From contig CAUQQF010000015.1 in the NCBI GenBank assembly GCA_963520375.1, positions 1 through 43,586 on the forward strand: a stretch of 43,586 bases of DNA. Reading direction: 5' to 3'. Source of the DNA: JABCPE02 sp963520375 (GTDB lineage: Bacteria; Bacteroidota; Bacteroidia; Flavobacteriales; Weeksellaceae). Both the position numbers and the translations under genes were made by a program. The notes below the pieces were generated by a model. The model ran no database searches. It was not told the origin of the DNA and saw only the letters and a program-made list of their open reading frames with translations. Shown in pieces: positions 24,202 to 30,949 of the stretch (positions within the stretch are counted from its first letter, which is position 1; every line of letters starts with the position of its first letter).

Positions 24202-24823
24202 ATTCTTCCTCTGTTATTGCTAGATAATAATTTTCAATTTTTTCTAAATAAGCTAAAAATTTATCTTCTCTATCCTTGTCAAAAACCTTACATTTTATTT
24301 TAGAAAATTTATCCAAAGAAAATTCATCAACCACATAAAATTCCTTAAAAGACCATTGTTTCGAGGAATGTATTTTGAATAAAGCTTCTTTTATGCACCA
24401 GATAGCTGTCAGATAGCCTACCCCTGATTCTACCCTGCCGAGCCAATCTATTTCTGTGGGATGCAGGAATTTATGTTTGATTTTATCAATTCTGTCTTTC
24501 ATCTGCTCTATATCCACTCCTATTTTTTTTTCAGAAATCGCTAAAACTGCATAAGGAAAAGAATGACTGACCGACACGAACTTATCAAATGGCTCCAAAT
24601 AAGGCTGCCCATTTTCATAGTATTTTATTTTATGATTGGGCATGATTTTTTTGAGCATTTGTCTTACCATTTGTTTCTCTATCAATCTTTTAGGCGATTT
24701 TTGCTTTAAATTCTCAAATTCTTTTTCATCCGAAATCAAATCAGCAGAAAATTCTTCTTCCTCTGAATATTTCCAAATTAAAATCTGAGTCTGTTCCGAT
24801 ATTATTTCCTTAAAAATAGGCAT
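24200..24823 (-). CDS. 4'-phosphopantetheinyl transferase (Sfp type)
   Basis: The enzyme moves the phosphopantetheine arm of CoA onto acyl- or peptidyl-carrier proteins. In the 207-residue protein the metal-binding motif IGVDIE (Asp104, Glu106) and the second motif WCIKEALFK (Glu146) are intact, and VSVSHS at about 83-88 gives the conserved SHS loop. The size fits a compact Sfp/HetI-like enzyme. It lies 13 bases after the M14 peptidase gene and is probably cotranscribed with it. No carrier-protein synthase is nearby, so its substrate cannot be read from context. Confidence 0.92.
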   Translation of the reverse strand: MPIFKEIISEQTQILIWKYSEEEEFSADLISDEKEFENLKQKSPKRLIEKQMVRQMLKKIMPNHKIKYYENGQPYLEPFDKFVSVSHSFPYAVLAISEKKIGVDIEQMKDRIDKIKHKFLHPTEIDWLGRVESGVGYLTAIWCIKEALFKIHSSKQWSFKEFYVVDEFSLDKFSKIKCKVFDKDREDKFLAYLEKIENYYLAITEEE

Positions 24824-24836
24824 TATTCCTTAAAAT

Positions 24837-25931
24837 TTAAATTATCTGAAACTCCACAGGAGCATCTATTTTAGGATATTTTTTATCACAAACAAATTTC
24901 TTGCCCGTGCAGTCTATCTCCTTCCAGCCCTTTTTTTTCCCAATATCTCCCACTTCCGCTACATAAGGGATAAATTCTATCTCTTCGCTGGCTTTGGTCT
25001 TAATTTCTTTATACTGAACTGCAATATCCAAAACACATTCAAAATCAGTATTTAACCTCACATTTCTGTATATAATATCATAATGAGATTCTTTGTTTTC
25101 TGGAATTTCAAAATAACTTTCATAGCCAGATACATTCCCCTTCAAATTCCCTATCGCCTGCAACGCATAAAATAAAGATTTTGTATAAAACTCCCTCGTT
25201 TTTTCTCTTTTATAATCATCAATAAAATGTCCGCCTTCAAACAAAACCACAGGAATTCCTGCTTTCATAAAATTATCCCCCGAAGATGTAGGATAAAAAG
25301 TATCCGTATAGCGTCCTATATTATTAGGAATTTCAGGTTTTAATTGTTGATAAATCTCAGCAATCACAGCCATACTTTTCTTTCTATTTTCCGTCAAATT
25401 CCTATCCACATCCTCCGAAGGCGAAAGAAACGAAAGTGTGGCTGGATTTTCAAAATCAGTGCTAAAAATAGTCCTCTGCTCATGCAAATTTAGAGCATAA
25501 TCATATTTTTTAGAGAAAGCCTGTTTTTTCAAAATTTTCATCTCTATGCTAGATTCTTTTAGAAAATCTCTATTGATGTCTATTTCTAAAATATTTCTCC
25601 TTGTCCAAATCTCTGAGCCATCAGGATTGAGCATAAAAATGAAATCCAAACGAATTCTATCCCAAAAATCGGCCACAGGATTTTTTTCTAACGAAGTCAA
25701 TAAATCCAACATCGCCAAAGTCGCATTACTTTCATTTCCGTGCATTTGTGACCAAGCCAGCACAGAAATATTTCCTTTTCCTTTAGAAAAAAGATAAATT
25801 GGTTTTCCTAAAGTTGATTTTCCTATTTCCTGAATTTCCGCGCCATAATTCTCCTCTAAGTATGAAAACAATTTTTTAGGAGAAATATAGCGATTTGGAA
25901 AGTTTACATTTTTAAAATATTTAAACAGCAT
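24837..25931 (-). CDS. M14-family zinc carboxypeptidase
   Basis: The protein (364 residues from ATG 25931; an upstream in-frame Met at 25958 lies within the promoter region) has the M14 zinc motif HGNES in WSQMHGNES (about 68), the Arg pair region NRDF, the third zinc ligand in ALNLHEQR and the catalytic Glu in VVLFEGGHF. It has no obvious signal peptide, so it is predicted cytosolic, unlike many digestive M14 enzymes; a murein-peptide or succinylglutamate-like amidase role is possible. PPTase follows after 13 bases. Its promoter lies at 25956-25963. Confidence 0.87.
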   Translation of the reverse strand: MLFKYFKNVNFPNRYISPKKLFSYLEENYGAEIQEIGKSTLGKPIYLFSKGKGNISVLAWSQMHGNESNATLAMLDLLTSLEKNPVADFWDRIRLDFIFMLNPDGSEIWTRRNILEIDINRDFLKESSIEMKILKKQAFSKKYDYALNLHEQRTIFSTDFENPATLSFLSPSEDVDRNLTENRKKSMAVIAEIYQQLKPEIPNNIGRYTDTFYPTSSGDNFMKAGIPVVLFEGGHFIDDYKREKTREFYTKSLFYALQAIGNLKGNVSGYESYFEIPENKESHYDIIYRNVRLNTDFECVLDIAVQYKEIKTKASEEIEFIPYVAEVGDIGKKKGWKEIDCTGKKFVCDKKYPKIDAPVEFQII

Positions 25932-25955
25932 ATTTTGTTGCTTTGAAAATTTCTG

Positions 25956-25963
25956 CAAAAATA
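25956..25963 (-). promoter_or_regulatory. -7 box of the M14-PPTase unit
   Basis: TATTTTTG on the minus strand, followed by CA, ends 24 bases before the ATG at 25931. A TTTACAAATGTATAT palindrome-like site lies just upstream at 25976-25990. Confidence 0.55.
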
Positions 25964-25975
25964 CAATAATTTTAC

Positions 25976-26230
25976 TTTACAAATGTATATCAAAAATCCT
26001 ATTATCATAATCCACCTCTGTCAATTTGTCAGTATATAAGATTGTTAATTGTATTTTATTTAATCGTAAATTGTTATTTATTAAAAACCAATCTTTTATG
26101 AGTTTTATATAATGTTAATTTTAATTTTACTTTAACTATAGAAATCACTGTTTTATAGGGTTTTTGAATAAAACATTTGTAAAACTCCTGCATTTACTTT
26201 TATGTCAAAACCCATTGTTTACATTTGTTA
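25976..26230. promoter_or_regulatory. Three TTTAC-type palindromic sites between the M14 gene and TerC
   Basis: TTTACAAATGTATAT at 25976, AACATTTGTAAAA at 26172 and TTTACATTTGTTA at 26218 share the core ACAAATGT/ACATTTGT with the array before the XRE regulator. They lie in a 348-base region between divergent genes that otherwise shows only A+T-rich DNA. They may be operators, but each also contains TAnnTTTG-like bases. Confidence 0.4.
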
Positions 26231-26252
26231 TCTTGAATCATTTTTTATTCAA

Positions 26253-26260
26253 TATATTTG
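26253..26260 (+). promoter_or_regulatory. -7 box of the TerC gene
   Basis: TATATTTG ends 19 bases before ATG 26280 and fits TAnnTTTG. It argues against the longer in-frame start at 26202. Confidence 0.55.
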
Positions 26261-26279
26261 CGAAATAAACTTTGTAACA

Positions 26280-27323
26280 ATGTCAAACGAGATTATATTT
26301 TTAATATGTTTTTTATTATTTATTGGTTTAATATTAGCATTAGATTTAGGTGTTTTCACTAAAAAAACAGGGAACATCAGCTTAAAGCAAGCTGGGTTTA
26401 TGAGCTTTTTCATGATATTCATTTCTGTAGTTTTTTATTTTATGTTGGTCAGCTATGGTCACCTACTCCACGGCATTGACAATATGGAAAAACTACAATA
26501 CATTATAAATAAAAACTCTCACCCTGTGGATGTCATTCCTAATAATCTAGAACACAGCATCCAGATTTATAATATGAATTTAGGGCTTGAATACATGACA
26601 GGATACATCGTGGAAAAGGCTCTTTCTGTGGATAATATTTTCGTTATCGTTCTTATATTCACTGCTTTTAATGTAGAAAAGGAGAACTATCATAGAGTTT
26701 TATTTTGGGGAGTTTTAGGGGCTATTGTGATGCGTTTTATTTTCATTTTCATCGGAGCAGCCCTGATTACTAAATTTAGCTGGATTATGTACATTTTTGG
26801 AGGTTTCCTTATTTTCACTGGTATAAAAATGTTCATGCCCGAAGACGAGGAGAAAATAGACACTGAAAACCACCCTGTCGTAAAGTTTGCGAATAGATTT
26901 TTCAAGGTTCATAATCAATTTGTAGGTAATAAATTTTTTGTAACAATAGATGGTGTAAAAAAAATAACTCCACTATTTCTTGTTTTGATTATTATAGAAT
27001 TTACAGATCTCATCTTTGCAGTGGATTCCATTCCAGCTATTTTCTCAGTGACCAAAGATCCATACATAGTATTTTTCTCCAATATTTTTGCTATCCTAGG
27101 GCTTCGTTCTATGTTCTTTTTATTGGCTGGAATTATTGATAAGTTTAAATATCTAAAAATCGGATTAGCCTTTTTATTGGTTTTCATAGGCTTAAAAATG
27201 ATTTTACATTCGTACTTAAACGAATGGGGATTCACCACATCTCATTCTTTGATGATAATTTTGGGCATTTTGAGTATAAGTATTTTTGCATCATTATTAG
27301 TTCCTGATAAAAAATCAAAATAA
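26280..27323 (+). CDS. TerC/Alx-family integral membrane protein
   Basis: From ATG 26280 the protein has 347 residues and about nine membrane spans. It shows the TerC signatures: FLICFLLFIGLILALDLGVF at the start, EYMTGYIVEKALSVDNIFVIVLIF in the middle and IIEFTDLIFAVDSIPAIFSVTKD later; the Asp/Glu in these helices are the proposed metal-binding residues. Family members (Alx, MeeY/MeeF) take part in manganese export and the loading of exported enzymes; others belong to tellurite clusters, which are absent here. A promoter box and two palindromic sites precede it, and a XRE regulator follows, so regulation by that protein is possible. Confidence 0.93.
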   Translation: MSNEIIFLICFLLFIGLILALDLGVFTKKTGNISLKQAGFMSFFMIFISVVFYFMLVSYGHLLHGIDNMEKLQYIINKNSHPVDVIPNNLEHSIQIYNMNLGLEYMTGYIVEKALSVDNIFVIVLIFTAFNVEKENYHRVLFWGVLGAIVMRFIFIFIGAALITKFSWIMYIFGGFLIFTGIKMFMPEDEEKIDTENHPVVKFANRFFKVHNQFVGNKFFVTIDGVKKITPLFLVLIIIEFTDLIFAVDSIPAIFSVTKDPYIVFFSNIFAILGLRSMFFLLAGIIDKFKYLKIGLAFLLVFIGLKMILHSYLNEWGFTTSHSLMIILGILSISIFASLLVPDKKSK

Positions 27324-27390
27324 ATTCTAAAAAATATTTTTACAAATAAATAATTTATAATTTATTGAAAATTAATAGTTTGTAAAAATA

Positions 27391-27473
27391 ATTTACAAAT
27401 GTAACAAGAGTAAAAATTAAATAATTTACAAATGTTTTTACAAGTGTAAAATATATTTTTTACATTTGTATAT
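27391..27473. promoter_or_regulatory. Array of four TTTAC-N4-GTAAA-type sites before the XRE gene
   Basis: The sites are ATTTACAAATGTAAC (27391), ATTTACAAATGT (27424), TTTACAAGTGTAAA (27437, arms perfectly palindromic) and TTTACATTTGTATAT (27459). The last includes the -7 box and ends at the start codon. TTTAC starts are spaced 33, 12 and 22 bases apart. Half sites (TTTTTACAAAT at about 27337, TTTGTAAAAA at about 27379) lie farther up. Position and symmetry suggest operators for autoregulation. Confidence 0.55.
27461..27468 (+). promoter_or_regulatory. -7 box of the XRE gene, directly before the ATG
   Basis: TACATTTG is followed by TAT and ATG 27472, so the transcript is probably leaderless. 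The box is itself half of a palindromic site, so a bound repressor would hide it. Confidence 0.5.
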
Positions 27474-27999
27474 GGATTTAAACAGTCGAGTTCAAAAAAT
27501 TATCAATTATTCTGAATTATCCTCTTCTGAATTTGCAGATGAAATAGGAGTTCAGCGATCTAATATTTCTCATGTTCTTTCTGGAAGGAACAAGCCTTCT
27601 CTTGATTTTCTCATGAAAATAAAAGATAGATTTCCTGAGATACAGTGGGAATGGCTCATCGAAGGAAAAGGAGCAATGATTTTTTCTGAAAATGAAGCTG
27701 ACTCTACTCCTCCTTCCTATTCATTAGAAGAAAGTAAAATAAATGATGATGAACCTATAATTACAGGGCTTTTCTCTATTCCTTCTGAAGAAATAGAAGA
27801 AATAGAAGAAAATACAAAACAGGAAGAAGTAAAATCTGAAATTTCAGAACCTATACAATATAATATAGTAGAAAACACTCCTGAAATTTCAGAAAACAAA
27901 AATATTTCAGTAACAGAAGCTCCTGCCGAAAAGGGTAACAGCATAAAAAAAATCGTTTTCTTTTATGAAAATGGAAAATTTGAGGTTTTTGAGCCTTAA
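27472..27999 (+). CDS. XRE-family helix-turn-helix regulator
   Basis: The 175-residue protein has an N-terminal HTH_3 domain (about 3-65): SSSEFADEIGVQRSNISHVL holds the two helices, followed by SGRNKPSLDFLMKI and the tail PEIQWEWLIEGKG common in Bacteroidetes members. A long acidic, low-complexity linker (about 70-155) leads to a short conserved-looking end, IKKIVFFYENGKFEVFEP. It is probably a small DNA-binding regulator that dimerises through its end. It lies behind TerC and ahead of rplS, but its own array of palindromes suggests that it controls itself and perhaps TerC. The in-frame TTG at 27466 lies within the promoter box and is not used as start. Confidence 0.88.
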   Translation: MDLNSRVQKIINYSELSSSEFADEIGVQRSNISHVLSGRNKPSLDFLMKIKDRFPEIQWEWLIEGKGAMIFSENEADSTPPSYSLEESKINDDEPIITGLFSIPSEEIEEIEENTKQEEVKSEISEPIQYNIVENTPEISENKNISVTEAPAEKGNSIKKIVFFYENGKFEVFEP

Positions 28000-28037
28000 T
28001 TTTTGCTAACAATATTTGGCTATATAATTTTTTTTAT

Positions 28038-28045
28038 TAAATTTG
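28038..28045 (+). promoter_or_regulatory. -7 box of rplS
   Basis: TAAATTTG followed by CA fits TAnnTTTG and leaves a 5' leader of about 70 bases before the rplS ATG, long for this window. Confidence 0.6.
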
Positions 28046-28047
28046 CA

Positions 28048-28118
28048 CCTCGTTAATCAACCTCTGACGAGAGCCGTGTATGTTGTTTGACTTTAAACCT
28101 TTTATTTATTTATAAAAA
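28048..28118 (+). promoter_or_regulatory. Structured 5' leader of rplS (candidate L19 leader)
   Basis: CTCGTT (28049-28054) can pair with GACGAG (28066-28071) around an 11-base loop, and loop bases CAAC (28058-28061) could pair with GTTG (28082-28085) to give a small pseudoknot. L19 autoregulatory leaders have been described in flavobacteria; I recall the class but cannot check this one against its model, so identity is tentative. Confidence 0.45.
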
Positions 28119-28466
28119 ATGGATTTAATTAAGTATGTTCAGGACAAGTACATTACAAAAAAAGAGTTTCCTGAATTCAAAGCTGGTGATTCTATCACTG
28201 TTTATTATGAAATTAAAGAAGGACAAAAAACAAGAACTCAGTTCTTCAAAGGAGTGGTTATTCAGTTAAGAGGAACTGGAGCTACTAAAACCTTCACTAT
28301 CAGAAAAATGAGTGGAGATGTAGGTGTAGAAAGAGTATTCCCTATCAACATGCCTGCTCTACAAAAAATAGAAGTTGATAAGAGAGGTAAAGTTAGAAGA
28401 GCTAGAATCTACTACTTCAGAAGCCTTAGAGGTAAAAAAGCAAGAATCAAAAGTAAAGGTTTCTAA
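28119..28466 (+). CDS. rplS: Ribosomal protein L19
   Basis: The 115-residue protein is a complete L19, located at the 30S-50S interface. It carries FKAGDSITVYYEIKEG, the R-T-Q-FFKGVVI signature and the basic end RRARIYYFRSLRGKKARIK. Usual partners (rpsP, rimM, trmD) are absent, so in this genome region it is transcribed alone with its own promoter, leader and terminator. Confidence 0.97.
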   Translation: MDLIKYVQDKYITKKEFPEFKAGDSITVYYEIKEGQKTRTQFFKGVVIQLRGTGATKTFTIRKMSGDVGVERVFPINMPALQKIEVDKRGKVRRARIYYFRSLRGKKARIKSKGF

Positions 28467-28491
28467 TCAGACCTTAAACATAATAAAAAAA

Positions 28492-28515
28492 CCCATGAAA
28501 TCATGGGCTTTTTTA
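28492..28515. terminator. Bidirectional terminator between rplS and the PhoH-like gene
   Basis: CCCATGA-AA-TCATGGG forms a compact hairpin with A runs before and T runs after; it serves both convergent genes. Confidence 0.88.
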
Positions 28516-29460
28516 TTTCTTTTCGTTTTGGTTATACGCCAGAATTATTTTTTTCACGATAGGATGCCTTACCACATCAGATTCATTCAGGTGTATAAAT
28601 CCTATTTCTTCCACATTTTGAAGGATTTTCATAGCTTCCTGCAATCCAGACTGTTGATTTTTAGGTAAATCTATCTGGCTCGGGTCTCCTGTAATGATAA
28701 ATTTAGCATTCATTCCCATTCTCGTAAGAAACATTTTCATTTGTGAATGAGTTGTATTTTGGGCTTCATCTAAAATTACAAAAGCATCATCCAAGGTTCT
28801 CCCCCTCATAAAAGCAAGTGGAGCCACTTCTATCACTCTTTTTTCTATAAAATTTTCCAATCTTTCATGTGGAATCATATCGCGAAGCGCATCATATAAC
28901 GGCTGTAAATACGGATCCAGCTTTTCTTTCAAATCCCCTGGGAGAAACCCTAAGCTCTCTCCTGCCTCCACGGCTGGCCTTGTGAGAATGATGCGTTTTA
29001 CATTTTTTTCTTTAAGGGCTTTCACCGCCAAAGCTACACTCGTGTAGGTTTTCCCTGTTCCCGCAGGACCTATGGCAAAAATCATATCCTTTTTTTCGGA
29101 TTCCTTAACTAATTTTTTCAGATTAGTCGTTTTTGCCTTTATTATTTTTCCATTAACGCCTTTTACAATGATGTCTTGGTCGAAAATCAGCTGTTTTTCA
29201 GTTTCATCTTTTATACTCAAAATATTTTCTACATCTTTCAGCTCTATTGTATGATGATTCTGAATAAATTTAACAATATCATCCAGTTTTTGCTCTAAAA
29301 TATCCAATGCCTGCTGATTTCCAGCCGCAAAAATATAACAGTCACGACCTGTAATTTTTAGGGTCGGGAATGTAGATTTTATCAAGTTAAAATATTGATT
29401 TTGAACACCATAGAAAGTTTTGATATCAATATCTTTTATTTCATAATTTAATTCAAACAT
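28513..29460 (-). CDS. PhoH-like ATPase
   Basis: The 315-residue protein is of the PhoH/YbeZ type: an N-terminal KH-like part (about 1-110) precedes the ATPase domain with Walker A GPAGTGKT (131-138) and Walker B VILDEAQN (about 232). Members bind RNA and associate with the ribosome-maturation and RNA-decay machinery (YbeY, RNases). The ybeY gene is not adjacent. It is divergent from the SAM hydrolase-like gene with -7 boxes only 5 bases apart. The name reflects phosphate-starvation induction in E. coli, which need not apply here. Confidence 0.93.
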   Translation of the reverse strand: MFELNYEIKDIDIKTFYGVQNQYFNLIKSTFPTLKITGRDCYIFAAGNQQALDILEQKLDDIVKFIQNHHTIELKDVENILSIKDETEKQLIFDQDIIVKGVNGKIIKAKTTNLKKLVKESEKKDMIFAIGPAGTGKTYTSVALAVKALKEKNVKRIILTRPAVEAGESLGFLPGDLKEKLDPYLQPLYDALRDMIPHERLENFIEKRVIEVAPLAFMRGRTLDDAFVILDEAQNTTHSQMKMFLTRMGMNAKFIITGDPSQIDLPKNQQSGLQEAMKILQNVEEIGFIHLNESDVVRHPIVKKIILAYNQNEKK

Positions 29461-29493
29461 TTATTTTATTAAAAATTTATTGTTTTAAATATC

Positions 29494-29501
29494 CAAAAAT
29501 A
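29494..29501 (-). promoter_or_regulatory. -7 box of the PhoH-like gene
   Basis: TATTTTTG on the minus strand ends 33 bases before the ATG at 29460. It lies 5 bases from the opposing box at 29507-29514, so the two promoters cannot easily fire at once. Confidence 0.5.
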
Positions 29502-29506
29502 AGCAA

Positions 29507-29514
29507 TATCTTTG
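29507..29514 (+). promoter_or_regulatory. -7 box of the SAM hydroxide adenosyltransferase gene
   Basis: TATCTTTG fits TAnnTTTG and ends 18 bases before the ATG at 29533. Confidence 0.5.
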
Positions 29515-29532
29515 TAAAATAGAAAAAATACG

Positions 29533-30357
29533 ATGTCGATTATTACACTTACTACAGATTTAGGAACAAAAGACCACAAAGTTGCAAGCATTAAAGGAAG
29601 TATTCTCAGTTTGGAGAAAAATGTTCCTATTGTAGATATTACGCATCATATTGAGCCTCACGACATTATACAAACTGCATATATTGTCAGAAACTCCTAT
29701 TCACATTTTCCGAAAGGGAGCATCCACATGATTGCAGTGGATTGTTTTTATCATAAAGATAGAAAATTTTTAGTTTTAGAAGCGAACGGACATTATTTCA
29801 TAATGCCTGACAATGGGCTTTTCAGTTTGATTTTTCCAGAGATTAAACCTGAAAAAATCTATGAAATTTCTCACAAAGCATCTGATGATGATAGAATATT
29901 CACACCCATAGATATTTTTGTACCTGTGGCTGTACATTTGTACAAAGGAAATGACATCAAACTTATAGGAAAACAAATCAAAAGTATAAAAGAAGTGGTT
30001 TTCCCAAAACCTAATTATAACGAAGCCCAAAAAATGATTGCGGGAGAAATAGTCTATATCGACCATTTTGGGAATGCTGTTTCTAATATCAGTAAGGAAA
30101 TTTTTGAAAAACATCTTTCAGAAAACCAAAATTTTACAATAAAATTTAGGGAATGTTCGATGAAAAATATCGTTAAAAAACACACTGATATTATCACAGA
30201 TTGGGAAAAGGAAAACCTTTTCTTGTCGAAAGAATTGGCTTTATTCAACGAGGCTGACTTGCTGGAAATCGCCATGTACAAAGGAAGTAAGACCAATGGA
30301 GCTGCTCCTCTGATGGGACTAAATATCGGCGAAAAAATCTATGTAGAATTTAGCTGA
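29533..30357 (+). CDS. SAM hydroxide adenosyltransferase (DUF62)
   Basis: The 274-residue protein matches the chlorinase/fluorinase superfamily in its common form, which splits S-adenosylmethionine with water to adenosine and methionine. Visible signatures are TLTTDLGTKDHKVASIKG at the N-terminus, ITHHIEPHDI (His pair), GSIHMIAVD, and DNGLFSLIF; the C-terminal domain has IDHFGNAVSNI. The fluorinase-type insert is not evident, and halogenation is not expected. Physiological role of this family is unclear. Divergent from the PhoH-like gene. Confidence 0.92.
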   Translation: MSIITLTTDLGTKDHKVASIKGSILSLEKNVPIVDITHHIEPHDIIQTAYIVRNSYSHFPKGSIHMIAVDCFYHKDRKFLVLEANGHYFIMPDNGLFSLIFPEIKPEKIYEISHKASDDDRIFTPIDIFVPVAVHLYKGNDIKLIGKQIKSIKEVVFPKPNYNEAQKMIAGEIVYIDHFGNAVSNISKEIFEKHLSENQNFTIKFRECSMKNIVKKHTDIITDWEKENLFLSKELALFNEADLLEIAMYKGSKTNGAAPLMGLNIGEKIYVEFS

Positions 30358-30359
30358 TT

Positions 30360-30902
30360 CTATTTTTCGGATAATTTTATAAGGCAGAAAACTGCGTAAT
30401 TCAGCATATCAAAATAATTGGCTTCTAGGCCTTCGGATACTAATGTTTTACCTTCGTTGTCCTCTATCTGCTTGGTTCTCAGTATTTTTTGATAAATCAA
30501 ATCAGTCATTGAGCTGATTCTCATCTCACGCCAAACTTCGCCATAATCGTGATTTTTCTTCTCCATAAGGTCTCTTCCTTTTTGGATAAAAGCATCATAA
30601 AGCACCATAATTTCGGCTTTATCTTCCTTGTCTAAAACCTCTGAAACTCCCCTATCCAGCTGGATAAGAGCGATAACGGAATAATTCACAATCGCTATAA
30701 ATCCCTCCTCTTCATCTTCATCTATCATCTTTTTGTCGGTCATTTGCAGAGTTCGGATTCTATTAACTTTGATGTAAATTTGGTCCGTCACCGAACTGGG
30801 ACGCAGCACTCGCCACGCAGCTCCATAATCTGCTAATTTCTTCTCAAAAAGATTTCTACAAATTGTAGAAACTTCATTATATTGATTTATAGTATGTTGC
30901 AT
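30360..30902 (-). CDS. DUF1599 protein with duplicated unit
   Basis: From ATG 30902 the protein has 180 residues; the frame is open 22 codons further up, but these overlap the promoter. Two related units are visible: LFEKKLADYGAAWRVLRPSS followed by VTDQIYIKVNRIRTLQ, and LMEKKNHDYGEVWREMRISS followed by MTDLIYQKILRTKQIE. The 'K..DYG..WR..R.SS.TD.I..K..R' motif is the DUF1599 hallmark, thought to relate to all-alpha NTP pyrophosphohydrolases. It is divergent from folP with the start codons 48 bases apart. Biochemical activity is not established. Confidence 0.88.
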   Translation of the reverse strand: MQHTINQYNEVSTICRNLFEKKLADYGAAWRVLRPSSVTDQIYIKVNRIRTLQMTDKKMIDEDEEEGFIAIVNYSVIALIQLDRGVSEVLDKEDKAEIMVLYDAFIQKGRDLMEKKNHDYGEVWREMRISSMTDLIYQKILRTKQIEDNEGKTLVSEGLEANYFDMLNYAVFCLIKLSEK

Positions 30903-30920
30903 TTTAATAAAATATTCGCC

Positions 30921-30928
30921 CAAAGATA
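30921..30928 (-). promoter_or_regulatory. -7 box of the DUF1599 gene
   Basis: TATCTTTG on the minus strand ends 18 bases before ATG 30902, which favours this start over the longer frame. Confidence 0.5.
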
Positions 30929-30937
30929 AGAAATTAT

Positions 30938-30945
30938 TATTTTTG
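30938..30945 (+). promoter_or_regulatory. -7 box of folP, directly before the ATG
   Basis: TATTTTTG is followed by TAGT and then ATG 30950, so a leaderless folP-kbl mRNA is predicted. It lies 9 bases from the opposing DUF1599 box. Confidence 0.5.
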
Positions 30946-30949
30946 TAGT

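Noticed and set aside
26202..26279. Upstream start of the TerC gene
   Set aside because: The region contains the TATATTTG promoter box and two palindromic sites; the conserved protein begins at MSNEIIFL.
26202..27323. Tellurite-resistance function for the TerC gene
   Set aside because: No other ter genes lie nearby, and most TerC/Alx relatives serve metal homeostasis.
29533..30357. Halogenase activity of the DUF62 protein
   Set aside because: The sequence fits the common SAM hydroxide adenosyltransferase form; there is no sign of the fluorinase-specific insert or of a halometabolite cluster.
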